Of a DNA stretch of 64,000 nt, positions 37,420-45,299 are shown piece by piece. Origin of the DNA: CAWIJJ01 sp963836405 (GTDB lineage Bacteria > Acidobacteriota > Terriglobia > Bryobacterales > Bryobacteraceae); the NCBI GenBank assembly GCA_963836405.1, contig CAWIJL010000007.1, positions 1-64,000 of the forward strand. Direction: 5' to 3'. Within the stretch, counting starts at the first letter, position 1. Each line of letters starts with the position of its first letter. A program made the translations under genes and the position numbers. Under the pieces are notes generated by a model, which was not told where the DNA came from, searched no databases, and saw nothing but the letters and a program-made list of their open reading frames with translations.

Positions 37420-38883
37420 GTGTTCGAGTTGGTTCAAAGGGCTAGACGGCGGCTGTTTCGAAACGAATTGTTGTCCCAGGGCGCCAACACGGGCAGCGTT
37501 GCCCTGCTCGTCTTCATTCTGCTCTTGTTACTGGGCACCGAAATCCTGAACTGGCAGTTGCTCGCCGCGCTGCCGCTTGCCGCCGCAATCGCCGGATTCG
37601 TACTGGCCCGGCGCCGCCTGCCCTCGGCCTATTCCACCGCCCAGATCGTCGATCGCCGCATGGGGCTGTACGACGCCATCTCCACCGCCGTCTTCTTCCG
37701 CGCGCACCCGCCGGCCGATAGCGTGCGAGCCGGAATCTGCGCCGCGCAGCAGGCCAAAGCCGAGCAGGTATCCCGCACCGTCGATCTCCGCCTGGCGATC
37801 CCTTACCGCGTGCCGCGCGCGGCCTATATCATGGCGGGCCTTCTGCTCGTCGCATCCAGCCTCTTCGGTTTGCGCTACGGCCTCACCCGCCGTCTCGACC
37901 TGCGCACGCCTCTCGCACGCATGATCCAGCAGCGCCTCGGCTACCCGCTCAAATCCGACGTCGCTAAAAACAACCCGCGCGTGCGCCCGCCCCAACCCGG
38001 CCAGAACGAAGACGCCGAAGACGGAGCCAAGGCCGAAGATCGCTCCGCCACCGAGCGCGACCCGGAAGCCGAATCGCAGGAACCCGAGGGCCAGACCGAA
38101 ATGCCGGCCGCCGCCAATAAACAGGACGGCAAGAAAAACGGCCTCGAGAACAGTCCCGACGTCAAGCCTATCAATGTGGAAGGGCAGGAGTCCGAGGATT
38201 CCGAAGATGGCGAGCCGGAAGGCAACCCGGGCACTCCCGGCAACGCCAAGGGCGATTCGCCGAAAGATGGCTCCGCCAAACCGGAGGGCAGTAACTCCAA
38301 CGAAAATTCCAGCCTGCTCAGCAAGATCAAGGATGCCATGCAGAACCTGCTCTCCAAGATCAAGCCTCAGCAGGGCGGCCAGCAACAGGCTTCCGACCAG
38401 GGTGGACAGCAGAAGAATCAGCCCGGCAAGAAGCAGCAGGCTTCGAAAGACGGCCAGCAGCAGCAGGGCGCCGGCCAGCAGTCCGAAGGCCAGGAAGGCG
38501 AATCCGGCGAGGAATCCAAGAGCTCGCAGGATTCCGACGGCAAGAGCGCCAGCAAGAGCGATTCACCGCAGACCAACAAACAGCCGGGCAGCGGAATGGG
38601 CAGCCAGGAGGGCGATAAGAGCATCAAGCTGGCCGAGCAGCTCGCCGCTATGGGCAAGATCAGCGAAATCATCGGCAAGCGCACCGCCACGCTTTCCGGC
38701 GAAGCAACCGTCGAGGTGCAGTCCACCAAGCAGACCCTGCATACCCCCTACGCCCAGCGCGGCGCGCAGCACACGCAGGCCGGGGCCGAGATCAACCGGG
38801 ACGAAATCCCCGTCGCTCTCCAGGGTTACGTTCAGCAGTATTTCGAGCAGGTCCGCAAACAGGCGCCGCCGGTCAAAAAATAA
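37420..38883 (+). CDS. Membrane protein with long Gln/Ser/Glu-rich low-complexity region
   Basis: 487 aa from GTG 37420, preceded by GGGGAGGATT. N-terminal part: two adjacent membrane segments (TGSVALLVFILLLLLGTEIL and LLAALPLAAAIAGFVLA), a soluble stretch DRRMGLYDAISTAVFFRAH, and a third segment (AAYIMAGLLLVASSLFGL). From about residue 185 to 395 it is hydrophilic and low in complexity (QQQ, EGQEGESGEESKSSQDSDG). A conserved-looking C-terminus follows (KLAEQLAAMGKISEIIGKR, EIPVALQGYVQQYFEQV). It lies behind a sigma-54 promoter next to a sigma-54 activator. I infer an envelope function; no family recognised. Confidence 0.75.
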   Translation: MFELVQRARRRLFRNELLSQGANTGSVALLVFILLLLLGTEILNWQLLAALPLAAAIAGFVLARRRLPSAYSTAQIVDRRMGLYDAISTAVFFRAHPPADSVRAGICAAQQAKAEQVSRTVDLRLAIPYRVPRAAYIMAGLLLVASSLFGLRYGLTRRLDLRTPLARMIQQRLGYPLKSDVAKNNPRVRPPQPGQNEDAEDGAKAEDRSATERDPEAESQEPEGQTEMPAAANKQDGKKNGLENSPDVKPINVEGQESEDSEDGEPEGNPGTPGNAKGDSPKDGSAKPEGSNSNENSSLLSKIKDAMQNLLSKIKPQQGGQQQASDQGGQQKNQPGKKQQASKDGQQQQGAGQQSEGQEGESGEESKSSQDSDGKSASKSDSPQTNKQPGSGMGSQEGDKSIKLAEQLAAMGKISEIIGKRTATLSGEATVEVQSTKQTLHTPYAQRGAQHTQAGAEINRDEIPVALQGYVQQYFEQVRKQAPPVKK

Positions 38884-38905
38884 CCCTGCGCGCGCGTCCG
38901 TGCCG

Positions 38906-39343
38906 CTATTCCCAGATGCGCTTCGGAACGCCCCGGTCGCGGTCTTTCACGCGATCGTACAGGTACAGCGTCGAAACCGTTCCCAGCGATTCGTTGTACA
39001 GGCTGGTTCGGCCCAGCGCCTCTTTGAGGTCCTCTTCGAAATCGTGCAGCGCCTTGAGTTCCGCCGCCAGCGCGGGCCGCTTCCGCCCCGAAGGCGTGCT
39101 GAAGAACTTTTGGTAGCCGCCATCCACCAGCACCGCGATCTCGTTGCCCATTTTCACGCCGGCACGCCCGACACTTCGCAGTTCGCCGCCCGCGTCCTTC
39201 ATGTCCACCGCCAGGTCGCCGCGGCTGATGCGAACGGCCCCGTCGGTTGCCGTCACGACGAAACCGGCCGCGCGGAGCTGATCCAGGCGCTCGGACGTCG
39301 TGTAGGTTTTCGGGCGCTCTCTGCGAAAGAACATAAGCTTCAT
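38906..39343 (-). CDS. Conserved protein of unknown function
   Basis: 145 aa from ATG 39341-39343 (MKLMFFRRERPKTYTTSERL). It is a soluble alpha/beta protein with DQLRAAGFVVTATDGAVRIS at the start and YQKFFSTPSGRKRPALAAEL in the middle; no signal, membrane segment or Cys. It converges with the gene at 37420 and is divergent from 39418. I recognise no family. The 16 upstream codons of a longer reading are Arg/Gly-rich and were excluded. Confidence 0.6.
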   Translation of the reverse strand: MKLMFFRRERPKTYTTSERLDQLRAAGFVVTATDGAVRISRGDLAVDMKDAGGELRSVGRAGVKMGNEIAVLVDGGYQKFFSTPSGRKRPALAAELKALHDFEEDLKEALGRTSLYNESLGTVSTLYLYDRVKDRDRGVPKRIWE

Positions 39344-39417
39344 TATAGGGTCTCGGCGCCCGGTTAACGTTCCGCGCAGACCCGCCGTCATACGGGCAAC
39401 CCTGGGAGGGGTAACCG

Positions 39418-40522
39418 GTGCAGATTTTCAAACTGGCGCTGCCGCTGGTGGCGTTTGCGTCTTTTTCCGCCGAAACCATTCCGCCCGCCGGAGTCCTGGT
39501 TCACGAATGGGGCACGTTCACCTCCGTCGCGGACCGAAACGGCGCGCCCGTCATCTGGAACGCGAATTCCGATCCCGGAGACCTGCCCTGCTTTGTGGTG
39601 CGCTCCGGCCGCGCCATCAAGAGCGCCCTTTCAACCATCGTCCGCATGGAGACTCCCGTCATCTACTTCTATTCGCCGCGCCCCGCCGCCGCCTCGGTCA
39701 AGGTTGCCTACCCGAAGGCACATTCACGGAATGGTACCCGCAGGCCGCCGGCGAAGGAAACCGGCTCGCCTGGGATCCGGTCGAGATTCTGCCCGGCACC
39801 GATCCCGAATTGCCCACAGGCTCTGCCACCAGCCACTACTATGCCGCCCGCGAAACCGGCGCCGCGCCTCTTCGCGTGGGCTCCCAATCCGAAAAGCTCC
39901 TGTTCTATCGCGGCGCCGGCTATTTCCCCGTCCCGCTCCGCCCCCGCTTCACCTCCGCGGGGCGCATCGAGATCGCCAACGCCTCGGCGTTCCCCGTTCC
40001 GCTCGTCCTCGTCTTCGACAACCACGACGGCCAAACCGCCTTCCGCGCCATCGCGAATCTCTCGGAAACAGTGGTCGTGGACCCGCCCGCGCCCGCACCC
40101 AATCTGGAAGCCGCCCTGATCGACGCCCTCACCGGCCAGGGCCTGTACCTCCGCGAAGCACGGGCCATGGTCGCAACCTGGCGCGACAGTTGGTTTGAGG
40201 AAGGCACCCGCGTCTTCTACCTGGTTCCGCGACCGCTCGTCGATGCTGCCCTGCCGCTCGAAATTTCCCCCGGCCCGAAACCACCGCCCGCGTCTTCGTC
40301 GGCCGTATCGAAATGCTGTCGCCCTGGCTCGAACAGCGCCTCCGCGCCGCCTTCCAAAACGGCGATACCCTGCCGCTGGCTGACCAGGAGCGCTTCCTGT
40401 CCGCGTTTCAATACCTCATGCGCATCGCGCCCTTCGCCATGGCCCCTTCGGCCGCCCAATTCGTTAAGGAGGCAGGCGCCCGCACCGTCCGCGAGACTTC
40501 CCGCCCGTCCTGCGCGAACTGA
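39418..40522 (+). CDS. Exported protein of unknown function; two -1 frameshifts
   Basis: Start GTG 39418 (MQIFKLALPLVAFASFSAET, a signal peptide) after GGGAGGGG. Single bases seem missing at about 39713 (TAC CC-GAA) and 40276 (GGC CC-GAA); restoring them gives 368 aa in one frame. Conserved-looking segments include VLVHEWGTFTSVADRNG, EWYPQAAGEGNRLAWDPVEI, WRDSWFEEGTRVFYLVPRPL and RVFVGRIEMLSPWLEQRLRA. It may be a periplasmic or lipid-modified protein of the AttH neighbourhood (the lipocalin-like gene follows 17 nt downstream). No family name recognised. Confidence 0.7.
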
Positions 40523-40539
40523 CGATACCCTGGTAGAGG

Positions 40540-41595
40540 ATGCGCCGTCTCTTCCTCTGGCTGGCCGCGGCTTCGCTGTTCGCCTCCGCGCCGCCTTACC
40601 GCCAGGCTCTCCCCGGGTACCGGTTTCAGTTTCCCCGGGATCATTTCGACCACCCCGATTTCCGCACCGAGTGGTGGTATTACACCGGCAACCTGCACAC
40701 CGCCTCCGGCCGCCGCTACGGATTCGAGCTCGTGTTCTTCCGCCAGGGGCAGGACGCCGAAAACCGCGACAATCCCTCCGTCTGGCGCGTTGACGATCTC
40801 TACCTCGCCCACCTCGCCCTCACCGATGTCGATGCGGGCCGCTTCCGGTATTACAAGCGGCTGAACCGCGCCGGGCCCGGCATCGCGGGCGTTTCGTTCG
40901 ACGCCCGCCGCATCTGGAACGGAAACTGGGCCGCCTCCTGGGACGCCGGCACCGATGTCCAGACCCTCACCGCAGTCGCCGAAGGCATCCGTTTCGCGTT
41001 GCGCCTCACCCCCCAAAAACCGCCCGTCATTCACGGTGAAAACGGCATCAGCCAAAAAGCCGAAGGCCCAGGCAAGGCTTCCTATTACGTTTCGTTGCCC
41101 CGGCTGGCAGTCCAGGGCACGCTCAATGGCGATGAGGTCACCGGCGCCGCCTGGATGGATCACGAGTGGTTCACGCACCAGCTCGAAAGCTACCAGCGCG
41201 GCTGGGACTGGTTCAGCGCGCAGCTCGAAAACGGCGTGGACCTGATGATCTTCCAACTTCGCCGCCTCGACGGCTCCATCGATCCCTACTCATCCGGAAC
41301 GTTCATCGGCCCCGACGGCCGCGCCCTCCACCTCCGCCGCCAGGACTTCACCCTGCAACCGCTTCAGTTCTGGACCAGCCCGCAAACCGGCGCCCGTTAC
41401 CCCGTCAAGTGGCGCGTCCGCGTGCCCTCGCGCGGCGTGGACCTCGAATGTTCCGCCGCCATCCCCGCCCAGGAACTGGTCTCCGAAGACCAGGCGGGAC
41501 CCACCTACTGGGAGGGTGCGGTCTCCTACTCCGGCACTTCCCGCGGCGCCGGCTATCTCGAGATGACCGGCTACGGCAAGCCGGTGCGCCTGTGA
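40540..41595 (+). CDS. AttH/CrtC-like lipocalin-fold protein, exported
   Basis: 351 aa from ATG 40540 with signal peptide MRRLFLWLAAASLFASA. The family signature is FRTEWWYYTGNLHTASGRRYG, followed by ISQKAEGPGKASYYVSLPRL and AAWMDHEWFTHQLESYQRGW, typical of AttH and of carotenoid 1,2-hydratase (CrtC)-like proteins. It is usually periplasmic and often encoded with an FtsX-type ABC exporter; no such exporter is next to it here. A carotenoid role is possible but nothing in the window supports it. Terminal strand YLEMTGYGKPVRL is complete. Confidence 0.82.
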   Translation: MRRLFLWLAAASLFASAPPYRQALPGYRFQFPRDHFDHPDFRTEWWYYTGNLHTASGRRYGFELVFFRQGQDAENRDNPSVWRVDDLYLAHLALTDVDAGRFRYYKRLNRAGPGIAGVSFDARRIWNGNWAASWDAGTDVQTLTAVAEGIRFALRLTPQKPPVIHGENGISQKAEGPGKASYYVSLPRLAVQGTLNGDEVTGAAWMDHEWFTHQLESYQRGWDWFSAQLENGVDLMIFQLRRLDGSIDPYSSGTFIGPDGRALHLRRQDFTLQPLQFWTSPQTGARYPVKWRVRVPSRGVDLECSAAIPAQELVSEDQAGPTYWEGAVSYSGTSRGAGYLEMTGYGKPVRL

Positions 41596-41605
41596 TCGCG
41601 GGATA

Positions 41606-42628
41606 ATGGATCCCATGCGAATCTCCGAGGGAAAACTGAAGCGGATGAAAGCCCTGTCGAATGAACGGGGCATTATTGCGGCAGCCGCAATGGATCAGCG
41701 CGGCAGTTTGCAGAAGTCGCTCGCCGTGGCACGCGGTGTCGATGTGAAGGAAATCACGCCGGAAATGATGAGCGAGTTCAAATCCGCCGTCAGCCGCGTC
41801 CTCACCCCACATGCCACCGCCATCCTGCTCGATCCCGAATTCGGACTTCCCGCGGCGCGCACCCGCAGCCGCAACGCCGGTCTTTTGCTGGCATACGAAA
41901 TGAGCGGCTACGACAATACCCGCCCCGGCCGCCTCCCGGACCTTCTTCCCCATGTCTCGGTGAAACGCCTGCTCGATTGGGGCGCCGACGCCGTCAAAAT
42001 TCTGATCTACTACACGCCCTTCGACGAGCACGGCATCAACGAGGTGAAGCACGCCTTCATCGAACGTATCGGCGCCGAATGCGAGGCCTGGCAAATTCCG
42101 TTCTTCCTCGAGTTCGTCGGATACGACCCCCGCGGCGGCGACGAAAAAGGACCGGAGTATGCCAAAGTGAAACCCGAAATCGTCCGCCGCAGCATGGAGG
42201 AGTTTTCCAAGCCCCAGTACAACGTGGACATCCTCAAGGTCGAAGTGCCCGTCAATGCCGAGTACGTCGAAGGCTCCAGCGTGTTCCGCGGCCAGAAGGT
42301 CTACACCCGGGAGGAGGCGCTGCGCCATTTCCGCGAAGCCGCCCAGGTCGCGCGCAAGCCTTTTATCTATCTCAGCGCCGGTGTCGGCAATGCCCAGTTC
42401 ACCGAGTCCCTGCGCATGGCCGCCGAGGCCGGTACCGATTTCTCCGGCGTGCTCTGCGGGCGCGCCACCTGGAAGGAAGGCATCCCGGTGTATGCCCGCC
42501 AGGGCGCGAGCGCGCTCGAGGACTGGCTGGAACGCGATGGAGTAAAAAATATCAATGCCGTCAACCAGGCCATCGGCTCCGCCACTCCCTGGTTCGTCAA
42601 GATGGGAATGGAGGCATTGCCCGCCTGA
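41606..42628 (+). CDS. Tagatose 1,6-diphosphate aldolase-like (LacD family)
   Basis: 340 aa from ATG 41606 (an ATG four codons later is also possible). It is a TIM-barrel class I aldolase: AAAAMDQRGSLQKSL near the start, WGADAVKILIYYTPF with the likely Schiff-base lysine, FFLEFVGYDP and DILKVEVPVN. LacD cleaves tagatose 1,6-bisphosphate to DHAP and glyceraldehyde 3-phosphate in the cytoplasm. No other lac/tagatose genes are present. The stop forms half of a 12-bp palindrome with the stop of the convergent transporter gene. Confidence 0.85.
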   Translation: MDPMRISEGKLKRMKALSNERGIIAAAAMDQRGSLQKSLAVARGVDVKEITPEMMSEFKSAVSRVLTPHATAILLDPEFGLPAARTRSRNAGLLLAYEMSGYDNTRPGRLPDLLPHVSVKRLLDWGADAVKILIYYTPFDEHGINEVKHAFIERIGAECEAWQIPFFLEFVGYDPRGGDEKGPEYAKVKPEIVRRSMEEFSKPQYNVDILKVEVPVNAEYVEGSSVFRGQKVYTREEALRHFREAAQVARKPFIYLSAGVGNAQFTESLRMAAEAGTDFSGVLCGRATWKEGIPVYARQGASALEDWLERDGVKNINAVNQAIGSATPWFVKMGMEALPA

Positions 42629-43675
42629 TCAGGCAGCCGGCGCGCGCGCGCCCATCGCGTAGAGCAGGATCGCCCCCGTCAGCAGCAGAATCGATAGCGC
42701 CGTCACAAGTCGCAGTTTGCCCGCTCCGCCCGCAAATTCATTCCGGAAAACCACGGCCAGCACCGCGGCCAGCATCGGTCCGCACCAGGCGAGGAAGGTG
42801 AACATAAAACGGTTGATCGGAAATTCTCCCGACCCGTCCGATGCCACCAGCAGCCCCAGCAGGCCCGAGCACCAGGTCGCCCCCGCCAGAAACCCGAACA
42901 GGTGATTCCGCAGCTTGGACTTCACGTAGTCGAAAATGTCCACGGGCTCGCCTTCCACCGGAAGGTTCATGAACACCAGGCTGTAGACGACCGTCGAGGC
43001 CATCACGGCCGCACTCACTAGCCCGATCAGCGCGTACGGCCCCAAGCCGACTTCCGGATACCGCGCCCGCCCCAGGAATGCATAGGTAAGCGCCAGAAGG
43101 GGTCCGGAGGTCGCGCACAGAAGCACCGGTTTGAGTACCGAAAGCCGGTAGGCGGGCCGGCCCTTGGCGTCTTTAGGAATCGACTTGCGCCGGTGCCGCA
43201 CGAACCGGGCGTACGCCATACCAATCGTCCCTGCCGCAATCAGCACCAGCACGATGCTCCCGAGCAGCCATGAGGTCCTGTTTGGTTGCTGCCTCACGAG
43301 CACAATCATTGCGCTCACCCCAACTGCCACGGCGGTGCTCGTCGTGAAAGCAACTGCGATGCCCGACACAGAAAGCGCCGCGGTCAGCAACACCGTTCCC
43401 AGGTTCAGGAGAACTCCCGCCGCCAGTGCGGATAACACACTCCGGGAATCGGCGTGTCGCAGGTCATCCACAAAAGAAAAACTGTCAAAACCGAGACTGC
43501 CCACCGTAAATGCGTAAATCAGGCCCGCCACCGCGAAGCCAACCGAGAAGTCGATGTAAAACAGTTCGAAGCGCCACCGGCCGGAGAATTTATAGATGTG
43601 TGCCCATAGCGCAAGGCACACCATTCCCAGAATGGCAATCAGCAGCGATTGCAGTTGCGAATGCGGCAGTATCAT
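42629..43675 (-). CDS. Multi-span sugar-type transporter (EamA/RhaT-like)
   Basis: 348 aa from ATG 43673-43675. About ten membrane segments, with two repeats of five, e.g. QSLLIAILGMVCLALWAHIY and WLLGSIVLVLIAAGTIGMAY. A cytoplasmic loop (RHRRKSIPKDAKGRPAYRLS) splits the halves. The fold suggests the drug/metabolite transporter superfamily, GRP/RhaT branch; sugar specificity is only an inference. It is convergent and abutting with the aldolase gene, without spacer. Confidence 0.7.
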   Translation of the reverse strand: MILPHSQLQSLLIAILGMVCLALWAHIYKFSGRWRFELFYIDFSVGFAVAGLIYAFTVGSLGFDSFSFVDDLRHADSRSVLSALAAGVLLNLGTVLLTAALSVSGIAVAFTTSTAVAVGVSAMIVLVRQQPNRTSWLLGSIVLVLIAAGTIGMAYARFVRHRRKSIPKDAKGRPAYRLSVLKPVLLCATSGPLLALTYAFLGRARYPEVGLGPYALIGLVSAAVMASTVVYSLVFMNLPVEGEPVDIFDYVKSKLRNHLFGFLAGATWCSGLLGLLVASDGSGEFPINRFMFTFLAWCGPMLAAVLAVVFRNEFAGGAGKLRLVTALSILLLTGAILLYAMGARAPAA

Positions 43676-43793
43676 ACAGGGGTTCCGATTCGTTTGGGAA
43701 GCCAACAAACGTAAAACAACGCTTAACAGGCTAACATGCTGAAACGCTTTTCATCCCCACTGGTGGTACTAGATCAGTGGTACCTAAAATCAA

Positions 43794-43829
43794 AGAGCCG
43801 CGGGCGATCTATCGACCGCTCGCGGCTCT
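43794..43829 (-). terminator. Rho-independent terminator for the 43850-44191 gene
   Basis: AGAGCCGCG (43794-43802) pairs with CGCGGCTCT (43821-43829), extended inward by four further pairs, including one G-T, around a 10-nt loop. Read leftward it is followed by TTTGATTTTA, a T-rich tail. It stands 21 bp after the stop of the small exported protein gene and looks like a good intrinsic terminator. Confidence 0.72.
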
Positions 43830-43849
43830 GCCGGCTCGAATCGACTGTC

Positions 43850-44191
43850 TTACCGGTTGAAAATCAGCTTGGTCTTGGTTCCCCCTACCCGGATCTCGGA
43901 AATCACAGCCTTGCCGTTTTCCTCGGTGTAGCGGATCGCCGTGTGCTGGAACTTCTCTTCGGCGTTCTCCATTTTCACACCGACTTCAACCGACTGCTTC
44001 GCGCTCGATAGCGTCATCTTGTCCGATACGACGTTCAGTTTGTATTCGCCCGGCTTCAGTTCCGTGCCGTTTACCATCGCGGCCTTAGTCAGCGTCACGC
44101 GGTAGGTCGGACCCCCACCGGGAAATGTTCCCGCCATGGCGACGACGGCCAGTGCCAGAACTGCAAGTATGAGAACTACTTTCTTTATCAT
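43850..44191 (-). CDS. Small exported beta-sheet protein
   Basis: 113 aa from ATG 44189-44191, with signal peptide MIKKVVLILAVLALAVVAMA. The mature part is a short strand-rich domain (TYRVTLTKAAMVNGTELKPG, YKLNVVSDKMTLSSAKQSVE) as in the many small acidobacterial proteins with a transthyretin- or carboxypeptidase-regulatory-like fold. No Cys. It is monocistronic with its own terminator, and has AGGAGA upstream of the start. Function unknown. Confidence 0.75.
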   Translation of the reverse strand: MIKKVVLILAVLALAVVAMAGTFPGGGPTYRVTLTKAAMVNGTELKPGEYKLNVVSDKMTLSSAKQSVEVGVKMENAEEKFQHTAIRYTEENGKAVISEIRVGGTKTKLIFNR

Positions 44192-44330
44192 GATGTCTCC
44201 TGAACCGGTTGGTTCGCTTCTCTCGGGCCGGTCGGCCCTATTCAGGAGTTTAACACCACTTTATCGTGGAGCCAAGATCGGCGCGCGCCGGATCGCCGGA
44301 ATTCCGCCTGATTTCACCCTCGGCTTCGCC

Positions 44331-45233
44331 TTAGCGCGGTTCCCCGCCCACCGGCGCGTGGATCGCCGTAATCAGGTCCTCCGGCCGCGTCGTCTGCGGC
44401 GAATTCAGGTACACCTCGAAACACGGCGCCTCCCGCAACTCCCTGCCGCTCTGCGGAAGCCACACGCCCAGCAGCATCTGGTAGGAACGGCTCAGGGTCG
44501 CGTAGGGCCCCGTGTGCCGGATGGTGGCGTATTCGCCCGCCGCCAGTTCGGTCACCCCGAACTCGCCTTCCGGTTCAACCGGCCGCGTCAAAGTAATCGC
44601 TGCGTCGTAGCGCAGTTTGTCTCCCGGCGTGACGTCCGGATCGTCCCACGAAATGCCGATAAACCGCGTCGCCGGCCCGATCAGGCCCCGCCGGCCCGCC
44701 CACGCGCCTAGCTTGGACCAAGTGGCGCCCACCTCGTCGTAAGCCCCCACGTGGCGCAAAAACAGGATTCGTTGCGGCGGAAGCGTGACAACCTCCACCG
44801 GCGGCAAATTGCCGTACTCGGGTGTGTGGTAGCCGGAGGCATCGCTGTAGTGCACACCGGAAGGACTGTCGGGCGCGGCGCGGCGGCTCGCCCGGAACTC
44901 GGATGGAGAAGTTTCAAACATGGCGTGAAAGGCCCTCGTAAACGCTTCGTGAGACTCATATCCGGCGTCCAACGCGACGTCGGTGACAGCTTCGTCCTGC
45001 AGTTTCAGCCGGCCGGCCGCCCTTTCTAGACGCAGCCGGCGTACATGCTCGTGCACCGGTTCGCCCACCATTCCGCGAAAAATTCGATGAAAATGATAGG
45101 GCGAAAAACAGGCGATCCGCGCCAGGTCCTGAAGTTCCAGCGGCCGGTCCAGGTTCGCCTGGATATGCAGCAACACCCGCAGAATTCGCTCGTGGTATTC
45201 GGCCCGTGTGGCCGGTTTCATGGCAACTCTCAT
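44331..45233 (-). CDS. AraC-family regulator with GyrI-like effector domain
   Basis: 300 aa from ATG 45233; a second ATG at 45221 within the same repeated GTTGCCATG context is equally usable. Two helix-turn-helices occupy residues about 15-115 (LARIACFSPYHFHRIFRGMV and DVALDAGYESHEAFTRAFHA), then a GyrI/SoxS-regulated effector-like domain (PPVEVVTLPPQRILFLRHVG ... EYATIRHTGPYATLSRSYQM). Such proteins bind small, often toxic, cationic molecules. It acts as a cytoplasmic transcription regulator. No target gene adjoins it directly; the ADOP permease follows on the same strand only after 66 bp upstream. Confidence 0.87.
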   Translation of the reverse strand: MRVAMKPATRAEYHERILRVLLHIQANLDRPLELQDLARIACFSPYHFHRIFRGMVGEPVHEHVRRLRLERAAGRLKLQDEAVTDVALDAGYESHEAFTRAFHAMFETSPSEFRASRRAAPDSPSGVHYSDASGYHTPEYGNLPPVEVVTLPPQRILFLRHVGAYDEVGATWSKLGAWAGRRGLIGPATRFIGISWDDPDVTPGDKLRYDAAITLTRPVEPEGEFGVTELAAGEYATIRHTGPYATLSRSYQMLLGVWLPQSGRELREAPCFEVYLNSPQTTRPEDLITAIHAPVGGEPR

Positions 45234-45299
45234 GGCAACGAGTCGATGTTACTCCCCCGCGCCGCAGCGCGCTTGACCGCGTTTGCGCTATTCCGGAGA

